From Aeromonas sp. RU39B (GTDB taxonomy: Bacteria > Pseudomonadota > Gammaproteobacteria > Enterobacterales > Aeromonadaceae), in the NCBI RefSeq assembly GCF_900156095.1, contig NZ_FTMJ01000002.1:62001-126000 (forward strand): a stretch of 64,000 nucleotides of DNA. The letters are read 5' to 3'. The number at the start of each line of letters is the position of its first letter. The first letter of the stretch is position 1. The translations under genes and the position numbers were made by a program. Shown here piece by piece: positions 18,119 to 28,745 of this stretch. The notes under the pieces were generated by a model. The model did not search any database and had not been told where the DNA came from. It saw only the letters and a list, made by a program, of their open reading frames with translations.

Positions 18119-20029
18119 ATGACCCAAGCCGTTCATGCCGAAACCCACGGGTTTCAGACCGAAGTGAAGCAGCTGCTGAGCCTGATGGCCCACAGCTTGT
18201 ACTCCAACAAAGAAGTGTTCCTGCGCGAACTCATTTCCAACGCCTCCGATGCTGCCGACAAGCTGCGCTTCAAGGCGCTCGAAGAGTCTTCCTTGTATGA
18301 GAATGACGGTCAGTTGCGCGTTCGCCTGATCGTCGACAAGGAAAAGCGTACCCTGACCATCTCCGACAACGGGATCGGGATGAGCCGTGATCAGGTGATT
18401 GAGCACCTCGGAACTATCGCCCGCTCGGGTACCGCCGAATTTTTCAAGAACCTCTCCGGTGACAAGAGCCAGGACTCCCAGCTGATCGGTCAGTTCGGGG
18501 TGGGCTTTTACTCCGCCTTTATCGTGGCCGACAAGGTCACCGTGCTGTCGCGTGCGGCCGGTGAGCCGGCTGATCGCGGCGTGCAGTGGGAATCGGAAGG
18601 GGAAGGCTCTTTCACCGTCGCCGATATCACCAAAGAGAGCCGTGGTACTGACGTTATCCTGCACCTGCGCGCCGAAGAGGAAGAGTTCCTCGACGACTGG
18701 CGTTTGCGCTCGGTGGTGGGCAAGTACTCCGATCACATCTCCATTCCGGTTGAGATGTACAAAGAGGCGACGCCCGATCGCGAAGAGGATGGCGAAACCA
18801 TCGTGGGCTCGCCGGCCGAGTGGGAGAAGGTGAACCGCGCCACGGCGCTGTGGACCCGCAATCCCAAAGAGATCACCGACGAAGAGTATCAGGAGTTCTA
18901 CAAGCACATCGCGCACGATTTTGAGGATGCGCTGCTGTGGGGCCACAACCGGGTAGAAGGGGCGCAGGAGTACACCAGCCTGCTCTACGTCCCGGCCCGT
19001 GCGCCGTGGGATCTCTATAACCGCGAGCAAAAACATGGCCTCAAGCTCTATGTTCAGCGCGTCTTTATCATGGACGACGCCGAGCAGTTTATGCCGGCCT
19101 ATCTGCGCTTTGTGAAAGGGGTGCTCGATTCCAACGATCTGCCGCTCAACGTCAGCCGTGAAATCCTGCAAGACAACAAGACCACTGCGGCCCTGCGCAA
19201 AGCGTGCACCAAGCGTGTACTGACCATGCTCTCCAAGCTGGCCAAGGAAGACGCCGAGAAGTACGCCAAGTTCTGGAACGAGTTCGGTAACGTGCTCAAA
19301 GAGGGTCCGGCCGAGGATTATGCCAACAAGGAAGAGATTGCCAAGCTGCTGCGCTTTGCCAGCACCGCAGGCGAAGGCGAAGCCGCGACTGTCTCCCTTG
19401 AAGATTATGTTGGCCGCATGAAAGAAGGTCAGCAGAAGATTTACTACATCACCGCTGACTCCTATGCCGCCGCCAAGAACAGCCCGCACCTGGAGATCTT
19501 CCGCAAGAAGGGCATCGAAGTGCTGCTGATGTGGGAGCGTGTCGATGAGTGGCTGATGAGTCACTTGAGCGAGTTCGATGGTAAGCAACTGATCTCGGTC
19601 ACCCGTGGTGAGCTGGATCTGGGCGAGTTGGAAGACGATGCCGACAAACAGGCGCAAGAGGCCTCTGAAAAGGCCAACGCCAGCCTGGTTGAGCGCGTCA
19701 AGGCAAGCCTTGGTGATGTGGTCAAAGAGGTGCGTGTGACTCACCGTCTGACCGACTCTCCGTCGTGCATCGTGACCGATGCCTACGGCATGAGCACCCA
19801 GATGATCAAGCTGATGCGTGCTGCCGGCCAGCCGGTGCCGGAGCAAAAATACATCCTTGAGCTCAACCCGGAGCATCCGCTGGTCAAGAAACTCGACGGC
19901 ATTGCCGACGAGTCGCTGTTTGGTGAGTGGGTCACCCTGCTGCACGAGCAGGCGCAGCTGGCTGAGCAGGGCGGTCTGACCGATCCGGCCAGCTTTGTGG
20001 CGCGGGTAAACCGTCTGCTGCTTGGCTAA
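18119..20029 (+). CDS. htpG: chaperone HtpG (Hsp90)
   Basis: The bacterial Hsp90, an ATP-dependent dimeric chaperone that works with DnaK on client proteins. The 636-residue product (E. coli 624) starts [20 protein letters not shown] and carries the GHKL ATP-site segments [21 protein letters not shown] and [11 protein letters not shown], then the middle domain with [11 protein letters not shown] and the C-terminal dimerisation region. AAGGA precedes the ATG at 18119. It is driven by a near-consensus sigma-32 promoter and ended by a strong terminator. Confidence 0.98.
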   Translation: MTQAVHAETHGFQTEVKQLLSLMAHSLYSNKEVFLRELISNASDAADKLRFKALEESSLYENDGQLRVRLIVDKEKRTLTISDNGIGMSRDQVIEHLGTIARSGTAEFFKNLSGDKSQDSQLIGQFGVGFYSAFIVADKVTVLSRAAGEPADRGVQWESEGEGSFTVADITKESRGTDVILHLRAEEEEFLDDWRLRSVVGKYSDHISIPVEMYKEATPDREEDGETIVGSPAEWEKVNRATALWTRNPKEITDEEYQEFYKHIAHDFEDALLWGHNRVEGAQEYTSLLYVPARAPWDLYNREQKHGLKLYVQRVFIMDDAEQFMPAYLRFVKGVLDSNDLPLNVSREILQDNKTTAALRKACTKRVLTMLSKLAKEDAEKYAKFWNEFGNVLKEGPAEDYANKEEIAKLLRFASTAGEGEAATVSLEDYVGRMKEGQQKIYYITADSYAAAKNSPHLEIFRKKGIEVLLMWERVDEWLMSHLSEFDGKQLISVTRGELDLGELEDDADKQAQEASEKANASLVERVKASLGDVVKEVRVTHRLTDSPSCIVTDAYGMSTQMIKLMRAAGQPVPEQKYILELNPEHPLVKKLDGIADESLFGEWVTLLHEQAQLAEQGGLTDPASFVARVNRLLLG

Positions 20030-20047
20030 TAAAGAACATTTCAGTGC

Positions 20048-20075
20048 AGCCCACCGCTTGCGGTGGGCTTTTTAT
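20048..20075 (+). terminator. terminator after htpG
   Basis: A 9-bp stem AGCCCACCG / CGGTGGGCT with a CTTG tetraloop is followed by TTTTATT, 18 bases after the htpG stop. Confidence 0.93.
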
Positions 20076-20165
20076 TCGGCCAAACGCCCAATAACTAACT
20101 CAAAAGTGGTGGTAAAATGGCCGGTTGCCGCCCTGCGGCTTGTGGAAGCAGGGGAAAGCGTGTAG

Positions 20166-20855
<690 letters not shown>

Positions 20856-20862
20856 TTTCTGG

Positions 20863-20894
20863 TAAAAAAAGGGGCCTCAGGGCCCTTTTTTTCA
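20863..20894 (+). terminator. terminator after adk
   Basis: A stem of A7-GGG pairing with CCC-T7, extended by GC pairs with one internal mismatch around CCTCAGG, ends in a T-run just after the adk stop. Its A-run mirrors the T-run, so it could act on both strands. Confidence 0.85.
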
Positions 20895-20917
20895 TACCAA
20901 AAAATAACGAGAGCAAC

Positions 20918-21892
20918 GTGACGACAAAAACCGGTATTCTGCTTGTCAATCTGGGTACGCCTGCCGCCCCTACCACCGCTGCCGTCAAGGCGTTTTTGCG
21001 CCAGTTCCTGCATGATCACAGAGTGGTTGATCTTCCGCGCTCCCTCTGGTGCCCACTGCTTCACTTCATCATTCTGCCAACCCGCTCACCGAAAGTAGCC
21101 AAGCTCTATCAATCTATCTGGACGGCCGATGGCTCACCGCTGATGGCCATCAGTGTGCGTCAGCGCACGGCGTTGGAGTTAGAGCTCAAGCGGGAAGGCG
21201 TGGATGTGCCGGTTGCGCTGGCCATGACGTATGGCTCGCCCTCGATGGAAAGTGGCTGGCAGCAGCTCAAATCCCAGGGAGTGAATCGGGTCATCATCTT
21301 GCCGCTCTATCCGCAATATTCGGTGAGCACCACCGCCAGCGTGTTCGATGCCTGGGCCAGGGTGATGAAGAGCGAGCGAAACTTGCCGGTGATGCGCCTT
21401 ATTCGTGACTACCATGCTCACCCGGAATACATCCAGGCGCTGGCCCAGAGCGTGCGCCGCTATTGGGAGCAACAGGGGCAGGGGGATCATCTGCTGATGT
21501 CGTTTCACGGCATCCCGGAGCGCTACGAGCGCGAGGGGGATCCCTATGGTCAGCAGTGTCGCCACACCGCCGCCCTGCTGGCTGCTGAGCTTGGCCTTGA
21601 GACCGGGCGCTGGAGCATCACCTTCCAGTCGCGCTTTGGCAAAGAGGAGTGGCTAAAGCCCTACACCGACGAGACAGTGGCGGCCCTCCCAGGCAAGGGG
21701 GTGAAGCGGCTGGATGTGGTGTGTCCGGCGTTTGCGGCCGATTGCCTCGAAACGCTGGAGGAGATCGATGGACAAAACCGCGAGCTCTTTATGGAGCATG
21801 GTGGTGAGGCGTTTCACTATATCCCCTCGCTCAATGACAGTGCCGCCCACATTCGCATGATGGTGTCGCTGATTTGCCGTGAGCTGGCCTGA
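20918..21892 (+). CDS. hemH: ferrochelatase
   Basis: Inserts Fe2+ into protoporphyrin IX, the last step of heme synthesis, at the inner membrane face. The 324-residue protein has the family's LLVNLGTPAAPTT start, the YPQYS motif, catalytic His in LMSFHGIPERY and the acidic metal-path CPAFAADCLETLEE. A GTG start at 20918 follows GAGAGCAAC. Heme demand in this organism includes the five-heme NrfA and NrfB encoded downstream, although nothing links their regulation. Confidence 0.97.
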   Translation: MTTKTGILLVNLGTPAAPTTAAVKAFLRQFLHDHRVVDLPRSLWCPLLHFIILPTRSPKVAKLYQSIWTADGSPLMAISVRQRTALELELKREGVDVPVALAMTYGSPSMESGWQQLKSQGVNRVIILPLYPQYSVSTTASVFDAWARVMKSERNLPVMRLIRDYHAHPEYIQALAQSVRRYWEQQGQGDHLLMSFHGIPERYEREGDPYGQQCRHTAALLAAELGLETGRWSITFQSRFGKEEWLKPYTDETVAALPGKGVKRLDVVCPAFAADCLETLEEIDGQNRELFMEHGGEAFHYIPSLNDSAAHIRMMVSLICRELA

Positions 21893-21912
21893 ATACTTCA
21901 AGGAGCAAGAGA

Positions 21913-22296
21913 ATGACCATTACCCTGCTTTATGGTGGCCTGCTGGGCTTGCTGTTTTTAATATTGACGGTGCTGGTGATTGCAAGGCGCTTCAAATACC
22001 GGGTATCGATTGGGGAGGGGAATTGCCCCGAACTGCAGACCGCTATCCGGGCGCACGGCAATTTTGCCGAATATGTTCCGCTGTGCCTGGTGCTGCTCGG
22101 TGGCTGCGAGTTAGCCGGCGTCGCCCCGCTCTGGCTGCATATCAGCGGCGCCCTGCTGGTGGTTGGGCGGATATTACACGCCATCGGTATTCAGATTCCC
22201 AAGGCGCCCAATCCCTACCGCATGTTTGGCATCTTGAGTACATTTGCCGTGCTGTTGATGCTCTCGCTGTTGGCGCTGTCGCACGCCTTGGCATAG
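21913..22296 (+). CDS. MAPEG-family membrane protein
   Basis: A 127-residue protein with four hydrophobic segments and the MAPEG pattern: RRFKYRVSIGEGNCPELQTAIRAHGNFAEYVPLCLVLL between the first two membrane helices, and a final PNPYRMFGILSTF. MAPEG proteins include glutathione-dependent enzymes in eukaryotes; the bacterial role (YecN-like) is unknown. AAGGAG lies upstream of the ATG, 20 bases after hemH, so it is probably cotranscribed with it. Confidence 0.88.
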   Translation: MTITLLYGGLLGLLFLILTVLVIARRFKYRVSIGEGNCPELQTAIRAHGNFAEYVPLCLVLLGGCELAGVAPLWLHISGALLVVGRILHAIGIQIPKAPNPYRMFGILSTFAVLLMLSLLALSHALA

Positions 22297-22317
22297 CAAA
22301 CAGCGTCGTTGAAATCC

Positions 22318-22350
22318 GGCCGACAAAGATAAAACGTTTGCTTGTCGGCC
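22318..22350. promoter_or_regulatory. hairpin containing a PurR-like box upstream of gsk
   Basis: A perfect 9-bp inverted repeat GGCCGACAA / TTGTCGGCC encloses 15 bases. Inside, on the minus strand, 22343-22328 contains GCAAACGTTTT, the invariant core of the PurR operator. There is no T-run after the stem, so I read it as a regulatory element rather than an intrinsic terminator. It lies about 100 bases before the gsk start. Confidence 0.5.
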
Positions 22351-22448
22351 AGTGACCAAAGAGGGCGCGTGAGCGGCTTTTCGAGTGCCGACGATGTGTT
22401 AGAATCGCGGCCCTCTTTTCCTTCCTCTTGAGCCAAAGAGCCACAGTC

Positions 22449-23753
22449 ATGAAATTTCCCGGCCAGCGTAAGTCCAAACACTATTTTCCGGTAGACCGTC
22501 GTGATCCTCTTATCTCCCAGAACGTCGAACTGGCAGAGCGCGGTAAAGCCTATGTCATCGGAATAGATCAGACGCTGGTGGATATTGAAGCCCATGTTGA
22601 CCGTGATTTTCTGGCCCGTTATGGCCTGAGCTGTGGTCACTCGGTGCTGATTTCTGACGAAGTGGCCGAGCAGATTTACGACGAGCTCAAGAGCAATAAC
22701 ATGGTGGTGAGCGAGTTTGCCGGCGGCACCATCGGCAACACCATGCACAACTACTCGGTGCTGGCTGATTCCCACTCCATCCTGCTTGGGGTCATGAGCC
22801 AGGACATCCGCATCGGCAGCTATGCCTATCGTTATCTGTGCAACACCTCTTCGCGCGTCAACCTTGATTACTTGCAGCCGGTTGATGGCCCGGTGGGCCG
22901 CTGCTTTACCTTTATCGTGGAAGGGGGAGAGCGCAGCTTTGGTATCAATGCCGGCAAAATGGATCACCTCGACGTGGCCCATATCCCGGAAAAGCTGATC
23001 CGCGAGGCCTCGGCACTGGTTATCTCTGCCTATCTGGTGCGCGGCGCCGAAGGAACCCCGATGAAAGACGCCGCCATGGCCGCGGTGCGTTATGCCCGAG
23101 AAGCCGGCGTTCCGGTGGTGCTGACCTTGGGCACCCGTTTCGTCATTGAATCTAATCCCCAGTGGTGGCGCGACTTTATCAGCGAGAACGTCACCGTGCT
23201 CGCCATGAATGAAGAAGAGGGCGAGGCGCTGACCGGGTTCTCCGATCCCCTGGCGGCTGCGGACAAGGCGCTGGACTGGGCTGATCTGGTGCTCTGCACC
23301 GCGGGGCCGGTCGGGCTCTATATGGCTGGCTATACCGATGATGACGTCAAGCGTGAAACCACGCTGCCGCTGCTGCCGGGGGTCGTGCCCGAGTTCAACA
23401 TGTATGAATTTAGCCGTCCCATGCTGCGTAGCAGTTGCCGCAAACCGATGCGGATCTACTCCCACATCGCCCCTTACATGGGCGGCCCCGAGAAGATCAA
23501 AAACACCAACGGTGCCGGTGATGGCGCCCTGTCGGCGGTGTTGCATGACATGGTGGCCAATGCCTATCACCGCAATGCCGTGCCCAACTCGGCCAAGCAT
23601 GTCACCGATTTTCTCACCTATTCGTCGCTCTCCCAGGTGTGCAAATACGCCAACCGTGTCAGTTATGAAGTGCTGGCCCAGAGCAGCCCACGCCTGTCAC
23701 GGGGCTTGCCCGAAAAGGAAGACAGCCTCGAAGAGGTGTACTGGGAGCGTTGA
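22449..23753 (+). CDS. gsk: inosine/guanosine kinase
   Basis: Phosphorylates inosine and guanosine to IMP and GMP in purine salvage. The 434-residue protein equals E. coli Gsk in length and belongs to the PfkB/ribokinase family: EFAGGTIGNTMHNYSVL near the substrate site and the terminal signature KNTNGAGDGALSAVLHD with the catalytic Asp. The ATG at 22449 gives the family N-terminus MKFPGQRKSKHYFPV. A PurR-like box upstream fits purine-responsive control. It is followed by its own terminator. Confidence 0.96.
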   Translation: MKFPGQRKSKHYFPVDRRDPLISQNVELAERGKAYVIGIDQTLVDIEAHVDRDFLARYGLSCGHSVLISDEVAEQIYDELKSNNMVVSEFAGGTIGNTMHNYSVLADSHSILLGVMSQDIRIGSYAYRYLCNTSSRVNLDYLQPVDGPVGRCFTFIVEGGERSFGINAGKMDHLDVAHIPEKLIREASALVISAYLVRGAEGTPMKDAAMAAVRYAREAGVPVVLTLGTRFVIESNPQWWRDFISENVTVLAMNEEEGEALTGFSDPLAAADKALDWADLVLCTAGPVGLYMAGYTDDDVKRETTLPLLPGVVPEFNMYEFSRPMLRSSCRKPMRIYSHIAPYMGGPEKIKNTNGAGDGALSAVLHDMVANAYHRNAVPNSAKHVTDFLTYSSLSQVCKYANRVSYEVLAQSSPRLSRGLPEKEDSLEEVYWER

Positions 23754-23758
23754 AAATA

Positions 23759-23783
23759 AGGGACCGTTTGGTCCCTTTTTGTT
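23759..23783 (+). terminator. terminator after gsk
   Basis: A 7-bp stem AGGGACC / GGTCCCT with loop GTTT is followed by TTTTGTTT, six bases after the gsk stop. Confidence 0.88.
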
Positions 23784-23879
23784 TGATCTGACAAGCAGTT
23801 ACAGAGGTGCGAATTGGACAGGGGGCGATCTGTGCCCTAGCGTCATAGGGATGCCCTTTAGCCGCAGGAGGAACTGACT

Positions 23880-25511
23880 GTGCTGAGTCATCTCTCTATT
23901 CGTCGCCGTTTGTTGCTTATCTCCCTGTTTATTGTGCTGGCGCTGGCCATGCTGACGCTTTTGTCGGCACGCAGTACTTATCAGGAGCTGCGTGCCGAAA
24001 AAGATGCCCAAACTCGTTATCAGGTCGAGACCGCCTGGAGTCTGGTCAGAGGCTACGCCGATCAGGTGACCGCCGGCACCCTGACCGATGAGGTTGCCAA
24101 GGCGCAGGCTCGTCAGGCGCTTAAGGGAATTCGTTACGGCAACAACGACTACTTCTGGGTCAATGATCTGAAGCCGGCCATGATCATGCACCCCATCAAG
24201 CCGGAACTCGATGGCAAGGATCTTTCGGCCGTGGCCGACCCATCCGGCAAGCACCTGTTTGTCGCTTTTGTCGAGGCGACAGCCAATGCGCCGCAAGGGG
24301 CTCATGTGGAATATCTCTGGCCCAAACCGGGCCACGACGCGCCGGTGGCCAAGGTATCGTTCGTCAAACGCTTTGCTCCCTGGGGCTGGATCATCGGCAC
24401 CGGTGTATACATCGATGACATCGAGCAGCAATATCAGCGCACCCTGGCCAAACTGATCGCCTTCAGTGTCGGCGTGCTGGCGATACTGCTACTGCTGCTC
24501 GGCTGGTTGAGTCGTACTATCACTGCTCCTTTAACGATTACCACTCGCGCCTTATCCCATCTTGCCGATGGTGAGGGGGATCTGCGTCAGCGCTTGCCGT
24601 TGCAAGGTGGCGATGAGCTCTCCCGGTTATGTGGCAACTTCAACCGCTTTACCGGCCAGATGGCCACCTTGGTGCAGGAAGTGCAGCGCATCGCCGCAGG
24701 TAATGAGGCGGCGGCGCAACGCATGAGCGATGTGGCGCGCCAACATCACACACTGGCTAATGCCCAGGTCGCGGATACGGCAGAGGCGTCGCGTTCGGTC
24801 GCCAGCGTGACGGAGCACTGCGCCCAAATTGGCCAGCATGCCCAAGATGCTGCACAGTTGGCGACTCAGGCCATGACCATGGGCCACGAGGGGGCGCAGC
24901 TTATGCAGCGCAGTGATGCGGCGGTCAAGCGCCTGACCGAGCAGCTAACTCATTCGGTGCAGCAGGTGGAACAGTTGGGTGGCGACAGTCAGAGGATCGA
25001 TAACGTGCTGGAGGTGATCCGCTCGATTGCCGAGCAGACCAATTTGCTGGCGCTCAATGCGGCCATTGAAGCGGCCCGCGCCGGTGAGCAGGGGCGAGGC
25101 TTTGCCGTGGTAGCCGACGAGGTGCGCACTCTGGCCAACCGCACTCATGCCTCGACCGATGAGATTCGTACCCTTATCGTCAACGTGCAGCAGGGTAGCC
25201 GGCAGGTCAGTGAGCAGATCAGCCAGTTGCAGCAACTGAGCGATGAGACCGCGCGCCTGACCTTGGCGGTGGGGGAGGTGATCGAGCGCATAACCACCGT
25301 GGTGGATAAGATGGGTGGCATGAATGACGCTGTCGCCAGTGCGGCAAGCGAGCAGACCCGTGAGGTGGACGGAATCAACCGCCATATGGAGACTATTGCC
25401 GGGGCTGCCCACCGGGCACTGGAGCACAATCTCCAGACCGAGCAATCGGCGGGTGAGCTCACTACGCTCAGCCATCAACTCTCGACCCTGGTCAGTCGTT
25501 ACCAGACCTGA
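23880..25511 (+). CDS. methyl-accepting chemotaxis protein with a single Cache domain
   Basis: A 543-residue chemoreceptor: transmembrane segment at about 11-30, a periplasmic sCache_2 domain with [20 protein letters not shown] and [15 protein letters not shown], a second transmembrane segment at about 190-208, HAMP, and the signalling hairpin starting [20 protein letters not shown] (about 384). sCache_2 receptors usually sense small carboxylates or related molecules; no ligand can be assigned. The GTG start has AGGAGG upstream; no better ATG is in frame. It ends without a clear terminator before the DUF2750 gene. Confidence 0.94.
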   Translation: MLSHLSIRRRLLLISLFIVLALAMLTLLSARSTYQELRAEKDAQTRYQVETAWSLVRGYADQVTAGTLTDEVAKAQARQALKGIRYGNNDYFWVNDLKPAMIMHPIKPELDGKDLSAVADPSGKHLFVAFVEATANAPQGAHVEYLWPKPGHDAPVAKVSFVKRFAPWGWIIGTGVYIDDIEQQYQRTLAKLIAFSVGVLAILLLLLGWLSRTITAPLTITTRALSHLADGEGDLRQRLPLQGGDELSRLCGNFNRFTGQMATLVQEVQRIAAGNEAAAQRMSDVARQHHTLANAQVADTAEASRSVASVTEHCAQIGQHAQDAAQLATQAMTMGHEGAQLMQRSDAAVKRLTEQLTHSVQQVEQLGGDSQRIDNVLEVIRSIAEQTNLLALNAAIEAARAGEQGRGFAVVADEVRTLANRTHASTDEIRTLIVNVQQGSRQVSEQISQLQQLSDETARLTLAVGEVIERITTVVDKMGGMNDAVASAASEQTREVDGINRHMETIAGAAHRALEHNLQTEQSAGELTTLSHQLSTLVSRYQT

Positions 25512-25619
25512 CCAGGTGTGGGGTTTTTTGCCATCAATGCTTGAGTCCTGCCGGCTTTTGGGAGACCATTTACCCCCATCTGCCGGCCTTGGCATATGCC
25601 AATAGAATAGAGAGACCCC

Positions 25620-25985
25620 ATGAGTAAACTGACCGAAAACCTCGACGCCAACTTTGAACTCTTCGTTGAAGAGGTGCGTGACACGGGTCAACTGTGGGGC
25701 TTGCGTTACGGTGAGGATTGGGTGGTTTGCCAATCTGCCGAGTTTGAAGATGCCGATGTCATGCCGCTGTGGTCCAATGAAGAAGATGCCCGCCAGCATT
25801 GTGCTGAAGAGTGGGCCGACTACGAGCCGGATGTGATTGATTTGGAAGAGTTCCTTGATGTGTGGGTCAGCGATCTGGACGAAGACGAAGTGCTGATCGG
25901 CCCGAACTGGAACAGCGATCTGGAAGGGCGTGAAGTCGAGCCCATCGAACTTGCCAAGGCGCTGGTCGATATCGGCGAAGAGTAA
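25620..25985 (+). CDS. DUF2750 protein
   Basis: A 121-residue, very acidic cytoplasmic protein with the DUF2750 pattern: FVEEVRDTGQLWGLRYGEDWVVC, then MPLWSNEEDARQHCAEEW and VDLDEDEVLIGPNW-like segments near the end. Family function is unknown. ATG at 25620 follows AGAGACCCC, a modest ribosome site. It is flanked by a chemoreceptor and an intrinsic terminator, so it appears to be a single-gene unit or the tail of the chemoreceptor transcript. Confidence 0.85.
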   Translation: MSKLTENLDANFELFVEEVRDTGQLWGLRYGEDWVVCQSAEFEDADVMPLWSNEEDARQHCAEEWADYEPDVIDLEEFLDVWVSDLDEDEVLIGPNWNSDLEGREVEPIELAKALVDIGEE

Positions 25986-26005
25986 TTTCACTAAACATGA
26001 CAAAG

Positions 26006-26036
26006 AGCCACCCGAGCGGGTGGCTTTTTTGTTTTT
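26006..26036 (+). terminator. terminator after the DUF2750 gene
   Basis: An 8-bp stem AGCCACCC / GGGTGGCT with loop GAGC is followed by TTTTTGTTTTT. Confidence 0.93.
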
Positions 26037-26145
26037 AGTGGTTGTCGGCGCAATCGAAATAACAATCATGTGATTAATATCCTGTCTTGCTGCGCTGTCA
26101 CTTTCCCTTTTGCTGAATTCAGTTGAGACTCCATAGAGTGAGAAC

Positions 26146-27306
26146 ATGGCTGCGGGAGGGACGATGGGCGATGCACTGGGAGCCCGCTATTTTCAGGCTG
26201 ACGATGCCGGGCTTGTGCCCTGGCTGGAGAGTCGGGCCGAGGCGAATCTGTTTTGTCTGATGGCTGAGCGCGATCGCGTCATTTTGCCTGCCTTGCAACA
26301 AGCGTGCAGAGCGCACCATATCGCGCTGCATGGCGCTATCTTCCCGGCTTTAATCAACCAGCAGGGGGTTGAACCGAGCGGCATCTGGCTGTGCCCCGAG
26401 CCTCGGGCGCAGCATCGACTGGTTGTGTTTGACCGTGCTCAGGGGGTTGAAGGGCAGGTTCGCTTACTCGAAGAGGCTATCCATGCGCTGCTTGCGAACT
26501 GGCCGGATGCCGCCCATCGCCCCTGCTTACGGCTTATCTTTGACGGCCAGCTCCCCCGCGTAGGCTCTCTGGTCGATAGGCTCTACCTCACCTTTGCAGA
26601 TCGGGTCCGTTATGTCGGGGCCTGCGCTGGGAGCGAGACCTTTGCGCCGATTGACTGCCTGTTTGATACGACCAGCGCCATGGGGAATGGGGTGGTGTGT
26701 AGCGTATTGCCAGCGCAAAACTGTCAGGCGCTGCCCCATGGTTATCGCATATCTGATCGGCAGATGCTGCTGACCAGTCACACTGGCAACTGCATCAATC
26801 AAATTGACTGGCGGCCGGCCTTCGAGGTGTATCAATCCCTGGCAGAGCAGTTGTGTGACACCCCCATCAGTGCCGAAACCTTTTATCAGGTGGCGGTGCA
26901 TATGCCCTTTGGGGTGCTGCGTCTCGATCAGGAGCCAGTGGTGCGCATTCCGGTGCAACTCGATGCCAACGGAGCCATCCACTGTGCAGGTGAAGTGCCG
27001 GACCACGCCATTTTGACGCTACTCGAAGGGCCACCGGCCAATCTTGAGCTGGCCAGGTCTCTGCACATGAGCGCATTGCCTGCTGCCACCGAGCTGGCAC
27101 TGTTTTACTGCGCCGGCCGCTATCAACACTTGGGCGATGCGGCTAACGCCGAGCTGCAAGCCTTGTGGCGAGAGAGCGGCGTGCAGCAGCTCTATGGGGC
27201 GCTTTCGCTTGGCGAAATCGGGGAGCGCTCGGCCGGCCAGGTGCCGCTGTTTCATAACGGCGCCATCACCTGCTTTACCATGAGCCATCAGCAGGAGAGG
27301 GCATGA
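26146..27306 (+). CDS. FIST-domain sensory protein
   Basis: A 386-residue soluble protein with the FIST_N and FIST_C arrangement: an N-terminal half with NLFCLMAERDRVILPALQQA, a central YVGACAGSETF glycine-rich turn and a C-terminal half ending in LYGALSLGEIGER, the motif typical of FIST_C. FIST proteins are predicted small-ligand sensors, often encoded beside chemotaxis and c-di-GMP genes. The start may be ATG 26146 (GAGTGAG upstream) or ATG 26164 (GGGAGG four bases upstream). Its stop overlaps the next start as ATGA, so it is translationally coupled to the HD-GYP gene. Confidence 0.87.
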   Translation: MAAGGTMGDALGARYFQADDAGLVPWLESRAEANLFCLMAERDRVILPALQQACRAHHIALHGAIFPALINQQGVEPSGIWLCPEPRAQHRLVVFDRAQGVEGQVRLLEEAIHALLANWPDAAHRPCLRLIFDGQLPRVGSLVDRLYLTFADRVRYVGACAGSETFAPIDCLFDTTSAMGNGVVCSVLPAQNCQALPHGYRISDRQMLLTSHTGNCINQIDWRPAFEVYQSLAEQLCDTPISAETFYQVAVHMPFGVLRLDQEPVVRIPVQLDANGAIHCAGEVPDHAILTLLEGPPANLELARSLHMSALPAATELALFYCAGRYQHLGDAANAELQALWRESGVQQLYGALSLGEIGERSAGQVPLFHNGAITCFTMSHQQERA

Positions 27307-28742
27307 ATCAAACTCAGGCGTTGGCCGTCGTATGCGATTTGGCTCTCTCCATCGGTCGGGAAAATACCCTGGATGCCTTGCTTGGCAATGCGCTGCAGCG
27401 CTTTTTGTTTCACAGCGGCTGCCCGGTTGGCATGGTATTAAAACGCTGCGACGAGGTGGACTGGTTGGTCTGCAAGGTGGTGGGAGATCATGTGCTGGCA
27501 AGGCAATGTGACCAAACCATGACGCTGCCAACCGAGTTGCAGAGGGAAGGTCACTATACGGTAACCACCCCTCTTCGACTGCACACCGTGCGCCATTATG
27601 GTTATGCCTTGCGTCTTGAAATTGATGACGAATACCTGTTGCTCCTGCTTAGCGAGCAGGCGGTGTCCCACTCCTTGCCCCTGTGTCAGATCTTCAAACC
27701 GGTGCTCGGTAATTTAGGGCAGGCGATCCGGCTTTGCCGTGACAGTGAACAGTTGGCCACTCGCCGCGAGCAGGAGCTGCGCAGCATGCGGCGGTTCAAC
27801 GAGTCCTTGCTGCACGCCATTCCCATCCCGGTCTTTTACAAAGACATGTCACAGCGTTTTATCGCCTGTAATCCGGCATTTTCGTCGCTGCTGGATCTGG
27901 ATATCAGCGATATACGCGGTCGCACGGCTGGCGAACTCTGGCCCGATGCCTGCAGTCAGCCCTTGATTGCGCAAGAGCAGTTACTGCTGTCGCAAGGGGT
28001 GGCGCAGCAGCGGGAGTGTCAGGTCTGCAACCGGGCCGGTGACAAGCGCAAGATCATCTATTTCTGTGATCTGTTTTATGACCCGCGAGGTCAGCGTGCA
28101 GGTCTCATTGGGGCGTTTGTCGATATCACCGAGATCCGCGACGGGGAAGCTCGTCAGCGTGAGCTGCTGGCCGACAGTGTCAGCGCCCTGTCTACCGCCA
28201 TGCTGCACCGGGATCGCAGCACGGCAGGTCATGAGCAACGGGTCAGTGATCTGGCCATCGCCATTGGCAAGGCCATGAACCTCGATGCCGACCGGCTTGA
28301 GGGTCTGAAACTGGCGGCCATGGTGCACGATATCGGCCTTATCCAGGTACCGGCCGAAATCATCACCCGCCCGCGCAGGCTCAGCGAGTGTGAGTTCGCG
28401 CTTATCAAGCTGCACAGTGAGGCCGGTTACGACATTCTCAAAGATATCCATTTCCCTTGGCCGCTGGCCGATATCGCACTGCAACATCACGAGAATATCG
28501 ATGGCAGTGGCTATCCTCATGGGCTTAAAGGTGACGAGATTTTGCTCGAGGCGCGCATTATCCGGGTGGCAGATTCCATTGATGCCATGCTCTCCCATCG
28601 GCCGTTTCGGCGCTGCTACACTCTTGACCATGCCTTAAGTGAGCTGTGCCGCTATAAAGGCTCGCGCTATGACCCGCAGGTGGTCGATGTCTGTCAGGCC
28701 CTGTTTGCCGCAGGTTTCTCGTTTAACGACCGGATGGAGTGA
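27303..28742 (+). CDS. PAS/HD-GYP protein with degenerate HD-GYP residues
   Basis: A 479-residue cytoplasmic protein: an N-terminal region of about 160 residues, possibly GAF-like, a PAS domain at about 165-285 (IPIPVFYKDMSQRFIACNPAF), and a C-terminal HD-GYP domain. HD-GYP domains hydrolyse c-di-GMP with a bi- or trinuclear metal centre. The HHENIDGSGYPHGLKG segment (from residue 395) and the HD pair (342-343) are intact, but HDxGK reads HDIGL and the usual E-x-RD-x-x-T-x-GH reads HRDRSTAGH, so the acidic metal ligand and a conserved Lys are gone. Activity may be reduced. It is coupled to the FIST gene by a 4-base overlap and followed three bases later by a second HD-GYP gene. Confidence 0.92.
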   Translation: MNQTQALAVVCDLALSIGRENTLDALLGNALQRFLFHSGCPVGMVLKRCDEVDWLVCKVVGDHVLARQCDQTMTLPTELQREGHYTVTTPLRLHTVRHYGYALRLEIDDEYLLLLLSEQAVSHSLPLCQIFKPVLGNLGQAIRLCRDSEQLATRREQELRSMRRFNESLLHAIPIPVFYKDMSQRFIACNPAFSSLLDLDISDIRGRTAGELWPDACSQPLIAQEQLLLSQGVAQQRECQVCNRAGDKRKIIYFCDLFYDPRGQRAGLIGAFVDITEIRDGEARQRELLADSVSALSTAMLHRDRSTAGHEQRVSDLAIAIGKAMNLDADRLEGLKLAAMVHDIGLIQVPAEIITRPRRLSECEFALIKLHSEAGYDILKDIHFPWPLADIALQHHENIDGSGYPHGLKGDEILLEARIIRVADSIDAMLSHRPFRRCYTLDHALSELCRYKGSRYDPQVVDVCQALFAAGFSFNDRME

Positions 28743-28745
28743 TTC

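Noticed and set aside
18092..19945. A 617-codon minus-strand frame opposite htpG
   Set aside because: It is the antisense shadow of a highly conserved gene with strong codon bias; no ribosome site or recognisable protein.
23880..25511. Recent duplication of the two chemoreceptor genes
   Set aside because: They match closely only in the signalling hairpin, which is conserved in all such receptors; sensor domains and sizes of linkers differ.
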